Shown: positions 34,360-44,761, counted from the stretch's first letter. The stretch: DNA of 64,000 nt from AP-15 sp963787425 (GCA_963787425.1 CAWBCV010000001.1:1178001-1242000), one strand, 5' to 3'. The notes: generated by a model from the letters alone, not told the origin. Translations and numbers: made by a program.

Positions 34360-35036
34360 TGGCTTTGGCGATGGCGGATGACGAACCGAAATGGCGGAGA
34401 CGCAAGGAGGCGCGGCCGGGCGAGATCATTGACGCCGCGCTGGAGGTATTCGCTGAAAAAGGCTTTGCCGCTGCCAAGCTCGACGACATTGCGCGCCGAG
34501 CCGGGATCTCAAAGGGCGCCCTCTACCTCTACTTTGAGACCAAGGAAGACATTTTTGGCGCCGTTGCGCGGACCGCAGTCGCGTCGCACCTCGAAGCGAT
34601 TGAAAGCACGGCCGAGGCCTCTGATGGGCCGTTCGCCGAGCTTGCGCCCATGCTCCTCGCGCGCGCGGCCGGGATGATGAGCGGCGGCCGGGTGCCGGCG
34701 ATGGCCAGGATGGTGATCGGCGAATTGCGGAATTTCCCCGATCTCGCGCGCATTTGGCACGACGACGTCGTCGCTGGCGTCATCCGCACGGTCGCGGGAA
34801 TCATCGCGCGCGCCCAGGCGCGGGGCGAGGTAGCGCCCGGCGATCCCCGCCTCCACGCCTTTTCGCTGATGGGCCCGATGGTGATGGCCATGCTGCTTCG
34901 AGAGGTCTTCGGCGGGGTAGGGACCGATCCCCCCGATTTGCAGGCGCTTGCCGGCCAGCACGCCCGCACGGCACTCAATGGCCTACTGACATCGCCGGCC
35001 GAGGCGGACGCAGCTGATGGACGGAGGACGAAATGA
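34359..35036 (+). CDS. TetR/AcrR-family transcriptional regulator
   Basis: A regulator of about 225 residues. The N-terminal helix-turn-helix is seen as IIDAALEVFAEKGFAAAKLDDIARRAGISKGALYLYFETKEDIF, a very close match to the TetR consensus from ALEVF through YFxxKEDI. The C-terminal ligand domain (about residues 75-215) has no specific match. ATGs at 34341, 34359 and 34371 are all in frame; I prefer 34359 because the operator spans the first. The stop overlaps the ATG of the monooxygenase gene by 4 bases, so the regulator probably controls that enzyme and senses its substrate. Confidence 0.9.
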   Translation: MALAMADDEPKWRRRKEARPGEIIDAALEVFAEKGFAAAKLDDIARRAGISKGALYLYFETKEDIFGAVARTAVASHLEAIESTAEASDGPFAELAPMLLARAAGMMSGGRVPAMARMVIGELRNFPDLARIWHDDVVAGVIRTVAGIIARAQARGEVAPGDPRLHAFSLMGPMVMAMLLREVFGGVGTDPPDLQALAGQHARTALNGLLTSPAEADAADGRRTK

Positions 35037-36568
35037 TTCGCAGCGGCGTTCTGATCATTGGTGCCGGTCCGACGGGCCTGGTCCTGGCGCTCTGGCTGAC
35101 CAAGCTTGGGGTTAACGTGCGCGTCCTCGACAAGACGGCAGAGCCCGGCACCACCTCGCGGGCGTTGGCGGTTCAAGCGCGGACGCTTGAACTCTATCGC
35201 CAGCTCAACCTTGCAGACGCCGTGGTCGAACGCGGCCACAAGGTTCCCGCGGTCAATTTGTGGGTCAAGGGCGAACCGGCGGCGCGCCTGCCATTTGAGA
35301 GAATTGGCTCGGACCTGACGCCCTATCCGTTCTTGCATATTTTTCCGCAAGACCAGCATGAGCGGCTGCTGATCGAGCGGCTGGAGGCGCTCGGCGTTTC
35401 GGTCGAGCGCCGCACCGAATTGGTCAGCTTTACGGACGGGGGCGAGCGTGTCATTGCCCGCCTTCGCGGACCAGAGGGCCAGGAGGAAACCTGCGAGGCG
35501 AGCTACATCGCCGGCTGCGACGGCGCCCGCTCGATTGTGCGCGAGACGATCGGTACAGGCTTTCGCGGCGGCACCTATCGGCAACTCTTCTATGTCGCCG
35601 ACGTTGAAGCCGCCGGCCCTGCGCTCGACGGCGAGCTACACGTCGACCTTGACGAGGCCGATTTCCTGGCGGTCTTTCCGTTGGCCGGGAAGGGCCGAGC
35701 GCGCCTGATCGGAACCGTACGCGACGAGCGCGCCGATCATGCCAATACGCTTAGATTCGAAGACGTCAGCGACCGGGCGATCACGAATTTCAAGGTCAAC
35801 GTCCAGAAGGTGAACTGGTTTTCGACCTACCATGTTCATCACCGGGTGACCGAGCATTTCCGCAAGGGCCGCGCCTTCCTACTCGGCGATGCGGCTCACG
35901 TCCACAGTCCTGCCGGCGGTCAGGGCATGAACACCGGAATTGGCGACGCCATCAATCTTGCCTGGAAACTGGCGACGGTTCTGGCCGGCCATGCGCCCGA
36001 CAAGTTGCTCGACACCTACGAGGCGGAACGGATCGGCTTTGCCCGGCGGTTGGTCGCGACCACCGATCGCGTGTTCAGTTTCGCCACCGCCGATGGCCGG
36101 ATCGCCGATATCCTTCGTACGCGCGTCGCGCCAGTGCTGTTCCCGAAGGTCATCGCGTTCGAGGCGGTTCGCGAGTACATCTTTCGGACGGTCTCGCAGA
36201 TTACCTTGAATTACCGCGGCTGCCGCCTGAGCGCTGGCTCTGCCGGTCATGTCCATGGCGGCGACCGGCTCCCATGGGTGCCAATCGATGGAAAGGATAA
36301 TTTCGAATCCCTCGCGGCGATAACCTGGCGGGTCCATGTCTATGGCTCGGCCAGCGCCGAACTGGCGACATGGTGCGCTAGTCACGACGTGGCGCTGCAT
36401 GTCTTTGACTGGCGATCTGAACACGACGCGGCGGGCCTGGCCCGGGACGCCGCATATTTGCTCCGACCGGACACCTATGTAGCGCTCGCCGACGCGTCCG
36501 GCGCACCGGCTACCCTCGACCGCTATTGCGCCGATCGCGGGATTCGTCGTCTCACGGCGTCGCATTAA
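35033..36568 (+). CDS. FAD-dependent monooxygenase, PheA/TfdB phenol-hydroxylase type
   Basis: A 511-residue class A flavoprotein monooxygenase. GAGPTGLVLALWLTKLG binds FAD at the N-terminus; YIAGCDGARSIVRE carries the DG motif for FAD and NAD(P)H; FLLGDAAHVHSPAGGQGMN is the GD motif. The C-terminal thioredoxin-like domain is present to the end (DTYVALADASG). It should hydroxylate an aromatic ring in the cytosol using NAD(P)H and oxygen. Translation is coupled to the upstream TetR gene by ATGA overlap. The ring substrate is unknown. Confidence 0.93.
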   Translation: MIRSGVLIIGAGPTGLVLALWLTKLGVNVRVLDKTAEPGTTSRALAVQARTLELYRQLNLADAVVERGHKVPAVNLWVKGEPAARLPFERIGSDLTPYPFLHIFPQDQHERLLIERLEALGVSVERRTELVSFTDGGERVIARLRGPEGQEETCEASYIAGCDGARSIVRETIGTGFRGGTYRQLFYVADVEAAGPALDGELHVDLDEADFLAVFPLAGKGRARLIGTVRDERADHANTLRFEDVSDRAITNFKVNVQKVNWFSTYHVHHRVTEHFRKGRAFLLGDAAHVHSPAGGQGMNTGIGDAINLAWKLATVLAGHAPDKLLDTYEAERIGFARRLVATTDRVFSFATADGRIADILRTRVAPVLFPKVIAFEAVREYIFRTVSQITLNYRGCRLSAGSAGHVHGGDRLPWVPIDGKDNFESLAAITWRVHVYGSASAELATWCASHDVALHVFDWRSEHDAAGLARDAAYLLRPDTYVALADASGAPATLDRYCADRGIRRLTASH

Positions 36569-36904
36569 GGCGCCGAATTTGAGTGCTGCGCCCTTTGCAT
36601 CGAAGTGCAAGTGCGGTGGGAGCGCTGGCGCGCCGTCGGTGCCGAACGTCCAGATCGGGATGCCGCGTCACCGGGGACCGAGGGTTCGAAATCCAGTTCC
36701 CTCCAGCAGCGCGGTACGTGCGAACCTGACTTTCGGGGCATCACTTGCTAATCAGATGCTTCGCTCTGAGCGAACGATCCGCCAATGTTAACATTGAATA
36801 CCGACTTTCGGGGATCGCCCTGCGCTACAAGAAAGGGTCGCCGCTCTAACTTCAGGTCACCCGGTCTGACCCATCCGGTACCGAGTGGAAGAGAGTGCAC
36901 GCAG
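36569..36904. other. Intergenic stretch without a clear gene
   Basis: No frame is convincing. The segment at about 36679-36705 (cgagggttcgaaatccag) resembles a tRNA T-arm and 3' end, but no matching acceptor strand or anticodon arm is found upstream, so it may be a degraded fragment or chance. A promoter for the following cytochrome gene may lie near its end. Confidence 0.45.
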
Positions 36905-38627
36905 ATGGCAATATCAGTCGCTGTTCGAATTGGATGCGGCGCCGCGTTGGCTTGCGCCATAGCTTCCTGTGCGCCACCGCCCCCTGTAAGGCCGGCGGAT
37001 CTGACGAACCCGCAACCGATGTTACTGGATCAGGGCCCGAACTGGACTTAGAGCGCCCGGAGCGAGTTCTACAGCCGGGATCAGGGTTCGCGCATCATGC
37101 CTCTGCGCTGGGTGCAGGCGCTGAAGCAGCCGAACGGCGAGCCGTTCACAGCCGGAAGTCTCGCCCGCTACGGCTACCTGCCAAATAGCGATATTCCAGG
37201 AATGCCGATTGGCTTCACGGTCGCCGGCTCGAGAGGCAACGAAACCATTGGATTGACCTGCTCGGCCTGCCATACGAGGCAGATTACGGTCGCCAACACC
37301 GCCTACCGGGTCGATGGCGGCCCCGCCATCGTCGATTTCCAAAGTTTCCTCACCGATCTCGACATTGCGGTGAACACGGTGCTGACCAATGAAACGGCGT
37401 TTTCTGAGTTCGCGCAGGCCGTGCTCGGCCGTCTCCCCACGCCGGGGGAAAAGGCGAGTTCTGCGTCAGGAGTTGTCCGACTGGTTCTACCCCTATCACA
37501 CGCTGATGACACGTGCGCTGCCGTCGAATGCCTGGGGGCCGGCGCGGCTCGACGCGGTCGCGATGATCTTCAACCGGCTCACCGGGCTCGATATCGGGCC
37601 TCCGCCGACGCATGTCATTGCAGAGAACATCCAGCGCGCGGACGCGCCGGTCCGCTATCCTTTCCTATGGAACTCTCCGGTTCAGGACAAGACGCAGTGG
37701 CCGGGTTTTGCCGATAACGGCAACGACATTCTCGGTCTGTCCCGCAATCTGGGCGAGGTGTACGGGGTGTTTGCCGTCTACCGACCGAAAAAGGATCGGT
37801 GGCACCTGCTCGGCTTTGACTACTTGAACGAGAACTCGGCGAACGTCCATGGTTTAAATGCGCTCGAGGGGCTGGTGAAGAAGATCGGGCCGCCCAAATG
37901 GCCATTTGCGATCGACGCAGCGCTCGCGAAGCAGGGCGAAGCAATCTATGGGTGGTCAAAGGAGCAGGGCGGGTGCGCCGAGTGTCATGGAATCCAGCCC
38001 GGTGTGACGCGGTTTTTTGAGCAGAGGACGTGGGCCACACCAATCCAAGACGTTGGCACGGACACCAGGGAGTACGACATTCTGGGCTGGACCGCCCAGA
38101 GCGGGGTCCTCAACGGAGCGGAGATTCCGTTCGTTATTTCAACACTCAAGCCCCGCGATAAGTCTATCAACGTTCTCGGAGTATCGGTCGTCGGATCGAT
38201 CTTGCAGGAATATGTCCCGCTCGCCGCGCCGCAGGCGCAAGCGCGCCGGCGATCGACCTTCAGCTTCCCGCCGGAGATGGCAGATCTCAAAGGTGCATTC
38301 CTTCCGGCGCCAGCTCTCCGCGCCTACGAATTCCGCGTGCTCCAGGGCATTTGGGCGACAGCCCCGTACCTGCACAACGGATCCGTTCCGACGCTGGCCG
38401 ATCTGCTCAAACCGGCGAGTGATAGGCCCGCTGCGTTCCGAGTAGGACCGGCTTACGATCCGGTGAATGTGGGTTTGGCCACCGACCAGACGATGTTCAA
38501 CTACACCCTGGAGACAACCGACTGCAGCGATCGGAACTCAGGAAACAGCCGCTGCGGCCATGAATTCGGGACGCAGCTTTCGCCGGCGGAGAAGCGGGCA
38601 CTGCTCGAGTACCTCAAGGTGTTGTGA
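36905..38627 (+). pseudogene. Di-haem cytochrome c / peroxidase-like lipoprotein, inactivated
   Basis: ATG 36905 opens a lipoprotein signal (GAALACAIASC, lipobox Cys), then the frame meets TAG at 37049-37051 within DQGPNWT-stop-SARSEFYSRDQG. After the stop the family continues: CSACH (haem 1) at about 37258, then a one-base shift near 37450, next to a GGGGGAAAA run, into QELSDWFYPYHTLMTRALPS and CAECHG (haem 2) at about 37978, and finally LHNGSVPTLADLLKP. Two haem motifs with this spacing fit the di-haem cytochrome c peroxidase / RoxA-like family in the periplasm. One stop plus one frameshift make it a pseudogene. Confidence 0.8.
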
Positions 38628-38658
38628 GCGCTAAGCTCGAGCGCACTTGCGTCGGCCT

Positions 38659-38880
38659 ATGAATTTGTGGTTCCCCGGGACAATGAGCATCACGACGATG
38701 CTTATCGAGGACAAGGCTTGCGGCACCCAGCTGATGCGGGGGGAGCTGATTGCCGAGGGCCGCCACGGCGTCACCAAGCACCAGCCGACCACCGACAAGA
38801 TCATGCGTCTGCACGCTCAGACCGCAAGCATCGAGAACGGCTTCGTTCACATTCCAGAGACCGTCGCCTGGCTCGTTTTT
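38659..38880 (+). pseudogene. Fragment of a phage terminase large subunit (C-terminal nuclease end)
   Basis: The frame reads EDKACGTQLM, then TTDKIMRLHAQTASIENGFVHIPETVAWL, typical of the C-terminal part of phage terminase large subunits (IE.GFVyLP and MRLHAQTA). It lacks the ATPase domain and ends in unrelated sequence after VAWL. It is a prophage relic about 75 residues long. Other phage genes are not nearby except the integrase scrap at 40134. Confidence 0.7.
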
Positions 38881-39267
38881 TTGGCGAAAGAAGACAAACA
38901 GCGGCGCAAAGCCTTGCTCCTGATCATGGGCGCGTCGCCTTGGCTGCGGCAAAACCCCGTGAGCCAAGTCAAATTGTGTGTTGGATCCATAGGTGAAAAC
39001 ACGGACCGTGCAAGTAATCGGGTGGACAACGCCCGCGCCGGATGCACCGCCGAGCAAATCGCCCGCGAGATATACGGCTTGCCGGTTGACGTGGTGCACG
39101 GATTTTACGCCACTCGACGGACTTCAAACCAGCGATCGACATCGACGAGCTTATGCACCGCATGGCCGCGTGTATCGAGGATGCGCTGGCCATCATCGAC
39201 CCCGCCGAGCTCGACGCCGACGAAGTCCCGGAGTGGATCGAGCAAGCGCATCCTGCAACCCCTCGAA
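38881..39267. other. Stretch without a recognisable gene
   Basis: Open frames cross this part, including an acidic segment MAACIEDALAIIDPAELDAD at about 39159, but I recognise no family, and codon context suggests leftover phage or plasmid debris. Confidence 0.4.
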
Positions 39268-39799
39268 TTAGAGCCGGTACCGGCACTCGACTGAAAGCGG
39301 CACGGCGTGAAAATCACCTCGGTTGGTGTCGAGGTTCTCGAGGTTGACGAATAGGCATTCGTCGTGGACGAAGTGCGGCCCGGCGTGCCACGTCGCAACG
39401 TGAAGCATGATCAGGCGATCGCCCGGCACCCGGAAGGCGGCGATGTCTTCGACGCGCGGCCGCGCGTCATCACCAAGATCGCCGGGCGGTGCCACGCCGA
39501 TCAGCCATTGTTTGCCGCCGAGCGACCCCAGGCATTGCGTAACCCGTAACCCGCCGATGCCGTGCGATTCGGGTGAAGCCGAGCCCGACATGCGGCAGAT
39601 GCATGATCCACAGCCGCGGCTCGCCATTGCCCAAGACCAGCTTTGCCTCGCTGGCCGAGGTTTCGGGGTCGTAGCTGGTCTCGACGCTCTGCCCGCCCGT
39701 TCGCAGTGGCGCGATAACCTGGCCATAGGGTGCAAACGCCTCCACCGTCAGCTCCCTGATGTCCAGCATGTGCCGTGATAAAGTGCCCGCGTCGTTCAT
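39268..39799 (-). pseudogene. Ureidoglycolate lyase-like protein broken by a 7-bp duplication
   Basis: From ATG 39799 the first frame gives SRHMLDIRELTVEAFAPYGQVI, the start of AllA-type ureidoglycolate lyases. The second gives LGSLGGKQWLIGVAPPGDL, FRVPGDRLIMLHVATWHAGPHF and NLENLDTNRGDFHAVPL, the cupin-like end with its metal/His region. The join lies in a GTAACCC repeat at 39539-39545 and 39546-39552. Deleting one 7-bp copy restores a single frame (ARHRRVTQCLGSLG). The gene would act in purine/allantoin breakdown. A slipped-strand duplication is the likely cause. Confidence 0.82.
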
Positions 39800-40431
39800 C
39801 GTCTCCTCCAATCGGCAGTCCGTCAGCCCTAACTGGCCGGGAGTGCCGCGTCAACCAGAGACGCCGACTCATCTGCCGTGATACCGGGCAAGCTCATTTC
39901 CTCGCCTTCCCGGATGCAGCGGCGGGCGCCTCGGTTCGCATCCCCTCTTTCGGTTTAAGGATTAGCCTACGGGCCCCGTTTTGTTGCGCGGTGTTTGGGC
40001 AGGCATGCCGTTTCCGGCCATTGCACTGAGATGCGAACGTCCTTTTGCACATCGGGGGTATCTGCCGCGCGCGCGAGGGGATAAAAACCTGCCGGGACTG
40101 CCGCCGAATTTCACGGCCTCGCAGAAGTCCCGCCGGAGCTGGAGTGGTTCGCCAACATCAAAAACCCCTGGACGCGAGGTAGTCGTGAATCAGCGAGTCG
40201 GCAGCACCGGGGCCACCTTCCGACAGGCTTTGCAGCGCCAGCGCGCCGCACCGCTCGGGCGGCGGCAAGAATAGACGATCAGGCAGCCGCAATGCGCGGT
40301 CTTGCCGAAAGCCGCCCTCGCCAAATTGCACGACGAGCCCACCGGCGCAGGTTGGAGACTTTGACGCGCATTGTTGCTCGGACCGTTCTATTCGAAGCGC
40401 GTCGCGGTTGAGGTAGCGCAACCGGTGCTGA
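39800..40431. other. Mostly non-coding stretch with a tyrosine-recombinase scrap
   Basis: Apart from the integrase-like fragment at 40134-40184, I find no supported gene. An antisense frame at 40158-40421 starts with MRYLNRDALRIE, but the remainder matches nothing I know. Confidence 0.45.
40134..40184 (+). pseudogene. N-terminal scrap of a tyrosine-type site-specific integrase
   Basis: The frame reads EVPPELEWFANIKNPWTR, which fits the first helix of phage/plasmid integrases (aEWFANIdNp.TR). Only about 17 residues are present and no catalytic Arg-His-Tyr region is seen. It is one more sign of past mobile DNA in this region. The match is short, so confidence is limited. Confidence 0.45.
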
Positions 40432-40877
40432 CTAACTGGTCGGCGGAGTTGAATACTTTAGAGTAGCGGTCGCTGTGTATTCGTCGGCGTTTTTGCTGAG
40501 TTCTATTTCCCGCGTGATTACCTCGGTTCCGTTGAAGGCACCAGCCGCGGTATAGTCGATGAACTTTCGCGGGCGGTATAGCTGCTCCCGGCGAGGTGAC
40601 GCCACGTCCCTAGGCCAGCACTCCGATTGGATCTGTCGGCGATTTCTGTCAACGTACCGCCGTCGATGAACATGAGGACGGCTCGGCCGGTAAATAATGC
40701 CATGCCGGTGGCACACGACTGAACTGTGACGCTGACGTCCCAAATGCCTTCGAGCCGATGCTGTTCTTGACCCCGCCTATCTTGAGCCGACTGCGCGAGC
40801 GCCGGTACTTGCGTGCCGCTCAGCGCCACCAAGGTGATCGCGGCCGCGACGACTCCTTTACGTAGCCAGTTCTTCAT
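40432..40877 (-). pseudogene. Exported small protein of unknown family, frameshifted
   Basis: ATG 40877 opens a signal peptide (AAAITLVALSGTQVPALAQS), followed by EGIWDVSVTVQSC, a lipocalin/beta-barrel-like strand pattern. Near 40575 the frame shifts; the second part RKFIDYTAAGAFNGTEVITREIELSKNADEYTATATL continues the beta-strand pattern to the stop at 40432. The corrected length is near 147 residues. I do not recognise a named family. Decay or error is possible. Confidence 0.6.
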
Positions 40878-41011
40878 GTTCTCCCTCCCTCTTTCGGTTT
40901 GAGTGGGATGCCATACAGCGCGCGGTGCGGGGGAGGCGCTACGAAAGCACGCTAAAAAGTTCTAAATTGCGCTAAAATCTTCCCAAATCGGAAAGGCTGG
41001 GAGGCGGAGGC

Positions 41012-42620
41012 ATGGAAGCGCTCTCCTCGACCGACATTTTTCTCTTCGGGGGATTCCGCCTCGACCGGCGCGGCCTGTTCCAGCGGGGTAAAGGTGCTAC
41101 TCTGACTCCGGTCGAAATTGGCTCGCGCGCGCTCGATGCGCTACGCGTGCTGCTCGGGCGGCCGGGCGATCTCCTCTCAAGGGACGAGATCATGGTCGTC
41201 ACCTGGCCGGGAACAGTGATCGAAGATAATAACCTGACAGTCCAGATTTCGACGCTGCGGCGCGTCCTCGATCAAGACCGCGCGGAGGACGGCTGCATCC
41301 AGACAGTGCCGGGGCGCGGCTACCGCTTTGTCGCGCCGGTGAGACGGGTCGACACCGATGCGCACTCCGCTATTCAGGCCATTTCCCAGAGCAGTAAGCG
41401 TTCGCTGCCACGCCTGTCGATTGTCGTGCTGCCCTTCACCAATCTCAGCGACGACCGGGAACAGCAATATTTCGCCGATGGGATCACCGACGATGTGACG
41501 ACCGATCTGTCGAGGATCCCACACATGTTTGTGATCTCTCGCAATACCGCCTTCACCTATTGGTATAAGCCGGTCAATGCGAAGCAGATCGGCCGCGAGC
41601 TCAGCGTGCGTTATGTGCTGGAAGGAAGCGTCCGTCGGTCGGGCAGCCATGTCCGCGTCAACGCGCAGCTGATCGACGCCGAGACCGACGCGCATCGGTG
41701 GGCGGAGCGGTTCGACCACAACATGGGCGTTCTGTTCGCCCTGCAAGAGGAGATCACGCGCCGGATCGCGGTTGCCCTCCACGCAGAGCTGTTGAACGCC
41801 GAAGCCGCCCGCGCGAACGATCACCCCGATGTGCTGGACTACATTCTCCGGGCACGCGCCATAATGTGGAGGCAGAGATCGCGGGAGAACTACACCGAGG
41901 TCGTCAGCCTATTGGAGCGCGCATTGGCGCTCGATACGCGATCGATCACGGCGCAGAGTGAGTTGGCAGTAGCGCTCGCAAACCGCGTGGTGGATACGCG
42001 AATAGGGATGACTGAACTCGGCTGCAGCGGACGTCGAACGCGCCAATGAGTTGATCGCGCAAGTCTTAGCGGCATCGCCCCCCAACCCGATGGCGCATTT
42101 CGCTAAGGCTCAGCTTCTCCGCGCGGAACATCGGTGCAAGGAGGCCGTCCCCGAATACGAGACTGCGATCGCATCAAACCGCAACAATGTGGCTGCGTAC
42201 AGGAATCTTGGCGCCTGCAAGCTCCTGACAGGGTCGATCGAAGAGTCGATTTCACTGGAGGAACAGGCAATCCGCCTTAGTCCCCGCCATCCCGTATTGG
42301 GTGTTACGTATTGGCGGATCGGGCAGGCGCATCTGCTGCAATCGCGGATCGATGACGCGATCGTCTGGCTCGAAAAGGCGCGCAGCGACGAAGCAGGAGT
42401 GCCGTACGTTCACGCATGCCTCGCCTCCGCCTATGCTCTCAAAGGCGAGATCCCGCGCGCCGCCGCCGAGCTTGCCGAAGCCCGCAGGTTGGGAGACGGT
42501 CGTTATTCAAGCATTGCCCGTTTGAAGGCCAGCGAATATTTCGGCGTGCCGAAGGTACGTGCGTTGTTCGAGACCATTTACTTTTTCGGCCTGAGCAAGG
42601 CGGGGATGTTGGAAGAGTGA
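41012..42620 (+). pseudogene. Winged-helix regulator with TolB-like and TPR domains, one frameshift
   Basis: ATG 41012 begins a CadC/OmpR-type DNA-binding domain with RALDALRVLLGRPGDLLSRDEIM and VQISTLRRVLDQD, ending GRGYRFVAPV. Next come a TolB-like segment (LSIVVLPFTNLSDDREQQYFADGITDD) and TPR-like repeats. Near 42018 one extra G in CTCGGCTG breaks the frame; correcting it gives ELAAADVERANELIAQVLA and continues with AKAQLLRAEHRC and later repeats to 42620. The C-terminal design matches the cyclase at 26105-28063, with the catalytic domain swapped for a DNA-binding one. A truncated protein is possible if the shift is real. Confidence 0.82.
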
Positions 42621-42869
42621 CTACAACTAGTGTCTTAGTGCGGGAACCCGGCCTTCCGCGCTGCAGTGGCTGCGTAACTGAGGAGGCGCGGACACTCAAC
42701 ACATCGAGGATTGCTACGCGTTTCTTGGCAGCCGCCCACGCGTGCATCATATATCCGTTAAGCGTTTGCGCGGCGGAATTGCTTGCTACCGACAGCACCG
42801 CCCCCTCAACAGCTGAAGCGGATCGGTGAGTACCCTGACCATTTGCCCATGAGGTAATACGCTTCTCTT

Positions 42870-43640
42870 CCTGGTTGTCGCGCAGCGATGTCCGCGGTGC
42901 GCCGGGCCGGAACTGGAGCGCTTCCCTGCTGATCGTCGGGCTAATCGGCGCCGGGTTGCTCTACGGTGGCGGCGTCACGCCGGCGATTTCGGTGCTGAGC
43001 GCCGTCGAAGGCATCGCGATGCTGATCGGAACGACGGCAGGCGCGAGCTGGGGTGCGTCGAGCTTGAGACCCTGATTGGCCTGTTTCTGGTCCAGCGCAA
43101 GGGAACCGCGTTCATCGGCAACATCTTCGGGCCGGTGATGCTGATGTGGTTCAGCGCGATCGGCCTGCTCGGCCTGGGCGGCATCACTGGGGCACCCGGC
43201 ATTCTGAGCGCACTCAGCCCGCATCGTGCGCTAGTTTACTTGCTGCACGCGCCGCTCGGCATCGGTTTCGCCGTACTCGGCGCCGCCTTCCTCGCGCTCA
43301 CCGGCGCGGAGGCGATGTATGCGGATATGGGCCATTTCGGCCGCTTGCCGATCCGGCTCGGCTGGGTTCGCCGTCGTTTTTCCCGCCCTAGTTCTCAACT
43401 ATCTCGGCCAGGGAGCGCCGCTTATGGCCAACTCCGGCGCCATCCAGAACCCGTTCTATCTGCTCGCGCCAGGATGGGCCCATTACCCGATGGTGGCGTT
43501 CGCAACGGTGGTCACCGTCATCGCGTCGCAGTCCATTATCTCCGGCGCGTACTCCCTTACCCAGCGGGCGATCCAGCTGGGTTTCCTGCCGCGCATGCGC
43601 GTCCTCCACACGGCCAGCCACGAGAAGGGACTCCAACGGG
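42870..43640 (+). pseudogene. Remnant of a Kup-type potassium transporter
   Basis: Pieces in three frames match Kup: LLIVGLIGAGLLYGGGVTPAISVLSAVEG at 42927, then after a deletion FGPVMLMWFSAIGLLGLGGI and LTGAEAMYADMGHFG, then after a frameshift near 43370 FPALVLNYLGQGAPLM, NPFYLLAPGWAHYPMVAFATVVTVIASQ and SGAYSLTQRAIQLGFLPR. The N-terminal 100 residues and the C-terminal half are missing. Intact Kup is over 600 residues. Several breaks show long decay. Confidence 0.85.
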
Positions 43641-44004
43641 ATACCGAGATTCTTGATTTCTCTCGCGCGGAACCGGAAGTTCAAATCCACCTCCCTCCAG
43701 CAGACAGTCCGTCTCTCTCCCGCAGCCGCTTTCGAGCGTCAAGAACCCGGGCTTTCCCCGCAGGTGTGCGGGCTCGCTTGACGACGGGGTCAGCAGAGAC
43801 GCGGCAGGCTTTCCATTCCGCGCCAACCGGCGGCAATGTCTCTGCCGGGCCATATTCCAGTACCACAGTGCCGCTGATGCGGCCAGCGGCAATGCCATGA
43901 CGGTCCGAACGAAATCAGGAGTTTTCGGGCTTTAGCGTGGGTAGCCTTTGAATTCGGATCGGGCTCAAGCAAAGCCGAGCATAGCCTTTGAATTCGGATC
44001 GGGC
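43641..44004. other. Non-coding stretch containing a tandem repeat
   Basis: No gene is recognised. The piece around 43678 (ttcaaatccacctccctccagcag) looks like the last bases of a tRNA, but no fold supports one. Confidence 0.4.
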
Positions 44005-44021
44005 TCAAGCAAAGCCGAGCA
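43942..44021. repeat. Perfect 40-bp tandem duplication
   Basis: The 40 bases beginning TAGCCTTTGAATTC at 43942-43981 recur exactly at 43982-44021. The second copy contains the end of the recombinase remnant (stop at 44005-44007), so the duplication spans a gene end. Two identical units suggest a recent slippage or recombination event. Confidence 0.9.
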
Positions 44022-44160
44022 GGGTCCGCTGGTCGTGCCAGGCAAGCGGCAGACGTGAGTGCTCGAGGAGCTTCTCTGCCGTTAAATCGGGCGGCTGCCG
44101 CCCATCGAGGATCGCCTCCGTGATATCCGGCGCGAGATAGCCCGGATTTCTCATACCGAT
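44005..44160 (-). pseudogene. C-terminal scrap of a large serine recombinase
   Basis: The frame YLAPDITEAILDGRQPPDLTAEKLL, then RLPLAWHDQRTLLGFA and a stop, matches the C-terminal tail common in large serine recombinases and transposon resolvases (PDI.eAIl.GrqP..LT and LP..W..Q..lLGF). No catalytic domain is present. It is another remnant of past mobile DNA. Confidence 0.65.
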
Positions 44161-44188
44161 TGGATGAGTTGAAGGGCAACGGCGTCGG

Positions 44189-44761
44189 CTACATGCCGGG
44201 GTAGCAGTAATCGAAGACCGCAACCTTCGCGAGTCCCGGTTCGCTTAGTGGTGGTGTTGCGATTGGTGGTGTCGAATATGGCCGTTCGCTTGTGCAGGTC
44301 GCGAAGCGATCCTGCAGTGCGCTCCATAGCGCCGGCGCCTCTTCGACGCTCTTGCAGTGACAAATGGCATCGTCCGCGTATCGCTCAAACGGAATGTGCC
44401 GATAGGTTCGCGCCATCCATGCGTCGAACGCATAGTGCAAGAACAGGTTTGCAAGCAGCGGGCTGATAATTATAACCCCTCCCTGCGGCGTTCCTGCGGT
44501 CCGCGGCACGACACTGCCGTCCTCCATCTGCACCGTAGCCTTCAGCCAGCGCTCGATGTAGAGCAGTACCCAAGGACAGTCCGTATGATGCCGGACCGCC
44601 TTGAGCAACCGCTCCCCATCGATGCTGTCGAAATAGCCCTTTATGTCGATATCGAGCACCCAGTCATACCGCCAGCAGCGCTGACGGGCTTGGCGCACGG
44701 CATCGATCGCCGATCGACCGGGCCTGTAGCCGTGGGAGTCGGCGTGAAACACCGCTTCCAT
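44189..44761 (-). pseudogene. ltrA: Group II intron reverse transcriptase fragment
   Basis: The frame has RT motifs in order: DSHGYRPGRSAIDAVRQA, WVLDIDIKGYFDSID (catalytic Asp), GTPQGGVIIISPLLANLFLHYAFD, and RYADDAICH (the YADD active site). The opening MEAVFHADS is the middle of a normal LtrA protein, so about 100 N-terminal residues are missing. After DRFATC the sequence departs from the family, so the maturase domain is also gone. It must be inactive. Intron RNA-like sequence precedes it. Confidence 0.85.

Noticed and set aside
36675..36710. tRNA-like T-arm and 3' end (cgagggttcgaaatccag)
   Set aside because: No acceptor partner, D-arm or anticodon arm is found upstream.
38993..39271. 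92-residue plus-strand frame after the terminase scrap
   Set aside because: Its composition is Arg/Ala/Pro-rich, as for a shadow frame, and no family is recognised.
40158..40421. Minus-strand frame starting MRYLNRDALRIE, considered as an ornithine cyclodeaminase start
   Set aside because: Only a few residues resemble the family and the rest does not.
43666..43700. tRNA-like 3' end (gttcaaatccacctccctccagcag)
   Set aside because: The T-arm does not pair properly and no tRNA body precedes it.
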